From contig DEIM01000137.1 in the NCBI GenBank assembly GCA_002352485.1, forward strand, positions 1 through 9,945: DNA of 9,945 bases. The letters are read 5' to 3'. Position numbers and translations under genes: made by a program. The DNA comes from Candidatus Dadabacteria bacterium UBA2774 (GTDB lineage: Bacteria; Desulfobacterota_D; UBA1144; Nemesobacterales; UBA2774). Shown piece by piece: positions 6,404-9,945 of this stretch (position 1 is the first letter of the stretch; each line of letters starts with the position of its first letter). The notes below the pieces were generated by a model that searched no databases, was not told the DNA's origin, and worked only from the letters and a program-made list of their open reading frames with translations.

Positions 6404-6751
6404 ATGGTAAAAAATTATCCGGAGTGTTACAACTCCTTATTAGAAATGCAGAAAAAACTTTCAACGGAGCTGCCCGGTCCAATGAAAAGCTTTGGTCAAC
6501 TGCATAAAGAGGTTATAACCGATGCTGCGCTGGATACAAAAGCCAAAGAGCTCATAGCCCTAGGTATTGGAATAGCCGTGAGATGTGATGGCTGTATCTC
6601 CTACCACGTGCATGATGCGCTGCAGGCGGGAGCAACGCGAAAGGAGATAATCGAGACTATCGGAGTTGCAATACTTATGGGCGGTGGGCCTTCAATGGTC
6701 TATGGATGCGAAGCCATGGAAGCATTGAATCAATTCGAGGAAGAGGCTTAA
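6404..6751 (+). CDS. AhpD-like / carboxymuconolactone decarboxylase family protein
   Basis: A 115-aa all-helical CMD-family protein with the AhpD redox signature E49-x11-C61-x2-C64-x3-H68. Its spacing equals that of the catalytic Glu118, Cys130, Cys133 and His137 of mycobacterial AhpD, although a glycine (G63) stands where AhpD has His132. A dithiol peroxidase or reductase role is therefore plausible; the natural substrate is unknown, and many members are uncharacterised. The partner peroxiredoxin (AhpC) is not in the window. A TTG at 6398 is in frame but only 3 nt after AAGGAG (6389-6394). The ATG at 6404 has 9-nt spacing and is preferred. It sits 52 nt after ppsA and 32 nt before the antiporter, consistent with one transcript. 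Confidence 0.88.
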   Translation: MVKNYPECYNSLLEMQKKLSTELPGPMKSFGQLHKEVITDAALDTKAKELIALGIGIAVRCDGCISYHVHDALQAGATRKEIIETIGVAILMGGGPSMVYGCEAMEALNQFEEEA

Positions 6752-6783
6752 GTTTTTAGTACGTATTTTGTAATCTCTTAATA

Positions 6784-7953
6784 ATGAGTGACATATCTCT
6801 TGTTCTTTTAATTATTGGGGTTTTGCTCCTTACCGGATATGCTGCACACATAGTCGGTAAACGTACACATGTACCGAGAGTGACTCTTTTGCTATTATTA
6901 GGTCTTATCTCAGGTCCTTACTTACTGGATCTAATTCCCAAAGGTATTGAAGAATGGTTCCCCTTTATAGCACATATGGCTCTTGCCATGGTTGGTTTTT
7001 TATTAGGTGAACGCTTCTATGGTAAGCATCTAAAGTCTACAGGAAGGGATGTACTTTGGATTTCCGCAGCACAAACAGTGGTGGTTGCGTTCTTCGTATT
7101 TACTGTGCTTTTTATGTCCGGAGCAGGGCTTGCAATTTCACTTATTCTTGCAGGAATTGCGCCCGCTACAGCTCCTGCGGCAACCATCGATCTGGTACAA
7201 GAGAGTAGGGCAAAGGGCCCGCTTTCCGATACTCTGCTCGGGGTTGTGGCGCTCGATGACGCGTGGGGAATTATTTTGTTTAGCATCATGCTTATCCTGG
7301 CGGAAGGATCTGTTAATGGATCAATGTCAGAAATGCATTTCCTTCACGGACTATGGGAAATTTTCGGTGCTGTCTTGCTGGGAGTAATATTGGGAGTGCC
7401 CATGGCTTGGCTTACGGGCAGGGTTAGAAAAGGAGAGCCGTCACTACTCGAAGCTGCCGGTTTTGTCTTTGTCTGCGGAGGGTTGGCACTTTACCTGAAT
7501 GTTTCATTTTTACTTAGCTCTATGGTTTTGGGAGCGGTTGTTGCCAACAGAGCTAAACACCATACTAAACCGTTTCGGGATATAAAAGGAATAAGCGAAC
7601 CGTTCCTCGCGCTGTTCTTTTTCTTAGCGGGCTATGAGTTTGAGTTAGAAAGCTTTTATGTAATTGGCGGAGTTGCGGCCGCTTACACTGTTGCTAGACT
7701 GATCGGGAAGGTTCTCGGGGGCTTGGCCGGGGGGAAAATATCAAAAGCGCCTCAAGTAATCACCCGCGGTATCGGATGGTGTTTAGTACCTCAAGCGGGA
7801 GTTGCCGTGGGTATGGCTTTACTAGTAGTTGAACGATTGCCGGCTTTTGGAATCAAGATTCTACCGATTGTAATAGCAAGCACTATTATCTTTGAGGTTA
7901 TAGGTCCGATACTTACATTATGGCAACTTAGAAAATCGGGTGAAGTGGGGTAA
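6784..7953 (+). CDS. CPA2-type cation/proton antiporter (NhaP/NapA-like, membrane domain only)
   Basis: A 389-aa inner-membrane protein of the monovalent cation:proton antiporter-2 fold, predicted to exchange Na+ or K+ for H+. It has about 12 hydrophobic segments and begins with LVLLIIG and LLLLLGLISGP typical of the family. The unwound-helix motif is TAPAATIDLVQE (129-140). The acidic pair D158-D159 (LDDAWG) corresponds to the DD ion-binding motif of electrogenic members such as NapA. Late-helix basic residues R305 and K309 are in the position of the conserved Arg/Lys. PQAGVAVGMALLV (336-348) is the usual C-terminal motif. The protein ends right after the last helix, so it lacks the RCK/TrkA-N domain of Kef-type channels. 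Ion specificity is inference. There is no clear ribosome binding site before the ATG. An upstream in-frame TAG (6757-6759) limits alternatives. Confidence 0.9.
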   Translation: MSDISLVLLIIGVLLLTGYAAHIVGKRTHVPRVTLLLLLGLISGPYLLDLIPKGIEEWFPFIAHMALAMVGFLLGERFYGKHLKSTGRDVLWISAAQTVVVAFFVFTVLFMSGAGLAISLILAGIAPATAPAATIDLVQESRAKGPLSDTLLGVVALDDAWGIILFSIMLILAEGSVNGSMSEMHFLHGLWEIFGAVLLGVILGVPMAWLTGRVRKGEPSLLEAAGFVFVCGGLALYLNVSFLLSSMVLGAVVANRAKHHTKPFRDIKGISEPFLALFFFLAGYEFELESFYVIGGVAAAYTVARLIGKVLGGLAGGKISKAPQVITRGIGWCLVPQAGVAVGMALLVVERLPAFGIKILPIVIASTIIFEVIGPILTLWQLRKSGEVG

Positions 7954-8046
7954 CGGCAAATCTGAATAGCTAGCATTATCGGGTTTTATCAACAATACTA
8001 AATATACGGTGCAACGTGTGGGCTGAGATGATGGGAACTAATCGTC

Positions 8047-8058
8047 TGAAATATTTCA
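8047..8058. repeat. 12-bp perfect palindrome upstream of the universal stress protein
   Basis: TGAAATATTTCA lies 51 nt before the USP start codon in a 156-nt intergenic gap and is followed by a run of seven T (8070-8076 region). It could be a regulator site for the USP gene. As an RNA hairpin it has no room for a loop, so a terminator is unlikely. Confidence 0.3.
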
Positions 8059-8109
8059 AAAACCTCTTTTTTTACATACAAATAAGAAGGTACATGGGAG
8101 TGTTGTTTT

Positions 8110-9015
8110 ATGCAGATTAAGAAAATTGTGTGGGCAACGGACGGGTCGAATGAAGCGGAAGACGCTCTTAAATATGCGGTTTATCTGGCCAAGGAATATT
8201 CCGCTGAGATATCGGGAGTATATGTAAGCACGAAAAAAGTTAACAGTCTTTCCTCTGATTTCTACCAACTAATGCAGGAGCTATTCAACGATCTAGACAA
8301 GACTGAAAAGAAAGAATTTGAAGCTAATTTTACTTCAACGAAGTCTAAGCTGAAGTCTCAGGGCGTTCGTTTTACTGGCACAATTTTAAGAGGGGAGGCG
8401 GCATCCAAGATTGTAAGTTTTATTCACAAAGAAAAAGCAGACCTTGTAGTGATCGGAACCCGGGGGCACGGACTTATAGATAAAATGCTTATAGGAAGCA
8501 CAACGCTTAAAGTGCTAAAAAAGTCTAGAATACCTGTCTTTGCCTTTAAAAAGAGTGAAAGGAAAAGAGCGAGTATTAAAAATATTCTAGTTCCGGTCGA
8601 TGTGTTTCAACATAAAGGTCATGCACTTGAATATGCGGCCGACTTAGCGACTACCCTGAATGCAAAAATACATGTTGTATATTCCATACGGCTTGCGCGC
8701 CACATTTATGCGGTGCCGAGCATTCTGAACGAACTCATTAAACATACTAAGGCAGAGCTTATCAAAAGAGTCGAGGAAATAAAACTCAAACACAGGCTCA
8801 GGGGTGGAGATGCTAGTGAACTCAGGATTAGCACACAAGTGCTCCACGGTGTAAATCCAGCAATAGCCATAACCGACTATGCATCATCGAAAAATATTGA
8901 TCTTATAGTAATCAATATGCACTCAAGAAGCGGAATTAAAAAGCTAATTCTGGGCAGCATCACAGAAAAAATAGTTAGGTCCTCTCACTGCTCGACTCTT
9001 GTAGTAAGACCGTAG
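8110..9015 (+). CDS. Tandem universal stress protein (two UspA domains)
   Basis: A 301-aa cytosolic protein made of two UspA domains (about 1-147 and 154-301), the tandem architecture common in bacteria facing hypoxia or energy stress. Domain 1 begins KKIVWATDGS, with D11 of the nucleotide pocket, and has a complete ATP-binding signature G116-x2-G119-x9-G129-S130. Domain 2 (NILVPVDV start) keeps G282-S283, but the first two glycines are replaced by N269 and S272, so it probably binds nucleotide poorly or not at all. GGGAG (8096-8100) lies 9 nt before the ATG. The 156-nt gap to the antiporter suggests its own promoter. Role: a nucleotide-sensing or chaperone-like stress factor; the exact partner is unknown. 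Confidence 0.94.
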   Translation: MQIKKIVWATDGSNEAEDALKYAVYLAKEYSAEISGVYVSTKKVNSLSSDFYQLMQELFNDLDKTEKKEFEANFTSTKSKLKSQGVRFTGTILRGEAASKIVSFIHKEKADLVVIGTRGHGLIDKMLIGSTTLKVLKKSRIPVFAFKKSERKRASIKNILVPVDVFQHKGHALEYAADLATTLNAKIHVVYSIRLARHIYAVPSILNELIKHTKAELIKRVEEIKLKHRLRGGDASELRISTQVLHGVNPAIAITDYASSKNIDLIVINMHSRSGIKKLILGSITEKIVRSSHCSTLVVRP

Positions 9016-9035
9016 TGGAAAAATACGATCCACTA
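9013..9035 (+). repeat. Hairpin starting at the USP stop codon
   Basis: TAGTGGA (9013-9019, including the TAG stop) pairs perfectly with TCCACTA (9029-9035) across a 9-nt loop. No T-tract follows, so it is not a standard intrinsic terminator. It may protect the 3' end of the transcript. Confidence 0.35.
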
Positions 9036-9136
9036 AACCCCGGGTGTATCATATTCTGACATAATCTCCAGCCATTCAGATTGAAAAAAATTAATATACA
9101 TAAATGCAGGCATGTTACAGTAATTTTTCCCACGGC

Positions 9137-9165
9137 ATGACATTTGCACTTTATCTAAATACATT
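9137..9165 (+). promoter_or_regulatory. Candidate promoter of the CBS-domain gene
   Basis: ATGACA (9137-9142; 5 of 6 to the -35 consensus), a 17-nt spacer and TACATT (9160-9165; 4 of 6 to the -10 consensus). Initiation near 9172 would give a leader of about 28 nt containing AGGAGGT. The 184-nt gap before the gene supports independent transcription. Confidence 0.4.
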
Positions 9166-9199
9166 GTAGTAAAAATTTATGCGGTAGGAGGTAACAGTT

Positions 9200-9640
9200 A
9201 TGAGTTTAGGAAATCTGTGTAGAAAAGATGTTGTTACCGTGGGCCCCGAGACTATGGTAAGCGACGTAACAAAGATTATGGAAGAGAAGAACATTGGGAG
9301 TGTGGTTGTACAGAACATTATAGTGGGTAGGGAAAGAGGGAAATTCGGCATTGTTACGGACAGGGACATTGCGCTTAGGGTTATAAACAATAATCTCGAC
9401 CCCGCAATCACGCCGATTGATGATGTGATGACACAGAATATAGTCTTAACGCTGAGAGACGACATGGGACTATTCGAAGCGCTCGAGCAGGTAAGAAGGA
9501 GCGCTGTCAGAAGGTTCCCGGTCGTGGACATAGATGGAAATCTCAAAGGTATTATCACGCTCGATGATATAATCACACTTTTGGGAAAAGAGATGGCCGA
9601 TGTGGCTAATATTATAGAAAACGAGGGGCCGCTTCTGTAA
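9200..9640 (+). CDS. Two-CBS-domain protein (Bateman module)
   Basis: A stand-alone pair of CBS domains, 146 aa. CBS1 covers about residues 5-64, with the GIVTDRD strand-turn (50-56). CBS2 covers about 75-133, with FPVVDIDGNLKGIITLDD (106-123). The TDRD and TLDD segments are where adenosine nucleotides usually contact such modules, so binding of AMP, ATP or SAM-like ligands is expected from family knowledge. No enzyme or transporter domain is fused, so it probably acts as a free sensor or as a regulatory subunit of another protein. AGGAGGT (9186-9192) lies 7 nt before the ATG. CBS and USP genes side by side are common in energy-stress gene sets. Confidence 0.93.
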   Translation: MSLGNLCRKDVVTVGPETMVSDVTKIMEEKNIGSVVVQNIIVGRERGKFGIVTDRDIALRVINNNLDPAITPIDDVMTQNIVLTLRDDMGLFEALEQVRRSAVRRFPVVDIDGNLKGIITLDDIITLLGKEMADVANIIENEGPLL

Positions 9641-9650
9641 GAGCGGTTCT
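9625..9650. terminator. Possible terminator hairpin between convergent genes
   Basis: CCGCTT (9629-9634) pairs with GAGCGG (9641-9646), with one T-G wobble, around a 6-nt loop that contains the CBS-gene stop codon. G-U pairs could extend it outward to 9625-9650. The tail is only TTCTATG. It lies in the 26-nt gap region between two convergent genes, where a shared terminator is expected, but its quality is modest. Confidence 0.3.
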
Positions 9651-9666
9651 ATGTAATCAATTTCTG

Positions 9667-9945
9667 CTAAGCTATTTGGAATTGTCCATTAATCACTCTA
9701 TTCCACATTACGGGCATTTCGTCGAGCATCTTTTCAGTAAGAAGCCTTATGGCATCTTCGTTGTAGTCTTGACCTTTAAGTTGTATGTCGAGCGCCATGG
9801 GCTCGTTTATGGGTTTCCCAATACAGGACACTATATAAGAGTAAGCTTCTTCAGCGTAGCCTTCCTGAACGATCAGGCGGCACAGCTCATTTGCGAATAA
9901 GTTGTAGATTTTCCCTACGTGGCTAACGGGGTTTTTCCCGGCCAC
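9667..9945 (-). CDS. mat: Archaeal-type S-adenosylmethionine synthetase, C-terminal fragment
   Basis: The C-terminal 92 residues of a methionine adenosyltransferase of the archaeal class (PF01941/COG1812), which makes S-adenosylmethionine from methionine and ATP. The fragment begins at the signature GKNPVSHVGKIYN (residues 3-15), then has ANELCRLI, the near-invariant IGKPINEP (42-49) and a short tail ending FQIA before the TAG at 9667-9669. These match the end of archaeal MATs such as the Methanocaldococcus enzyme. They do not resemble bacterial MetK. The family is about 400 aa, so roughly three quarters lie outside the window. The first codon seen (GTG) is internal, not a start. The gene is convergent with the CBS gene. 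Archaeal-type MATs occur sporadically in bacteria, so their presence here is notable but has precedent. Confidence 0.85.
   Translation of the reverse strand: MAGKNPVSHVGKIYNLFANELCRLIVQEGYAEEAYSYIVSCIGKPINEPMALDIQLKGQDYNEDAIRLLTEKMLDEMPVMWNRVINGQFQIA

Noticed and set aside
7049..7387. Open frame on the plus strand within the antiporter in another frame
   Set aside because: It is fully contained in a convincing antiporter gene and has no motif of its own.
9151..9576. Open frame on the minus strand opposite the CBS gene
   Set aside because: Its Ser/Thr/Leu/Ile-rich translation is the expected mirror of the CBS coding sequence; the plus-strand frame has clear CBS motifs and a strong ribosome binding site.

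Overview
The window is ordinary bacterial chromosome, densely coded. It has strong AGGAGG-type ribosome binding sites and a moderate base composition, with frequent ATA (Ile) and AGG/AGA (Arg) codons. No gene is obviously mobile, and I see no insertion sequence, integrase, tRNA, rRNA or CRISPR array. The proteins suit a facultative or anaerobic Gram-negative-like bacterium. One marker is unusual: the right edge carries the end of an archaeal-type S-adenosylmethionine synthetase (PF01941 family) instead of the usual bacterial MetK. That hints at a deep-branching or poorly sampled lineage, but I cannot place it taxonomically.

Left block, minus strand (31-3180), in transcription order: ldhA (fermentative D-lactate dehydrogenase); then, after a 220-bp gap with its own promoter-like sequence, a zinc alcohol dehydrogenase of the isopropanol-dehydrogenase type, a small histidine-rich four-helix membrane protein and a 77-residue hypothetical protein. 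The last three are spaced like an operon.

Divergent intergenic region (3181-3461): 281 bp between ldhA and the plus-strand block. It is rich in short palindromes and repeated half-sites and is the most structured non-coding stretch in the window.

Right block, plus strand (3462-9640): a small secreted protein of unknown function, ppsA (phosphoenolpyruvate synthase, TTG start), an AhpD-like CxxCxxxH protein, a CPA2-type cation/proton antiporter without an RCK domain, a tandem universal stress protein and a two-CBS-domain protein. The first four genes have gaps of only 32-52 nt and probably form one transcript. The last two have longer leaders and probably their own promoters.

By function, ldhA and ppsA meet at pyruvate, the alcohol dehydrogenase offers another NADH outlet, and the antiporter, USP, CBS and AhpD-like proteins fit ion, energy and redox stress. 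USP, CBS, PEP synthase and ADH genes recur together in oxygen-limitation (Anr/FixK-type) gene sets of Proteobacteria. I infer a similar low-oxygen or energy-stress locus here, although no convincing FNR-type box was found. I did not find a clearly new multi-gene system. The best leads are the archaeal-type MAT, the two half-site clusters, the secreted protein linked to ppsA and the histidine-rich membrane protein.
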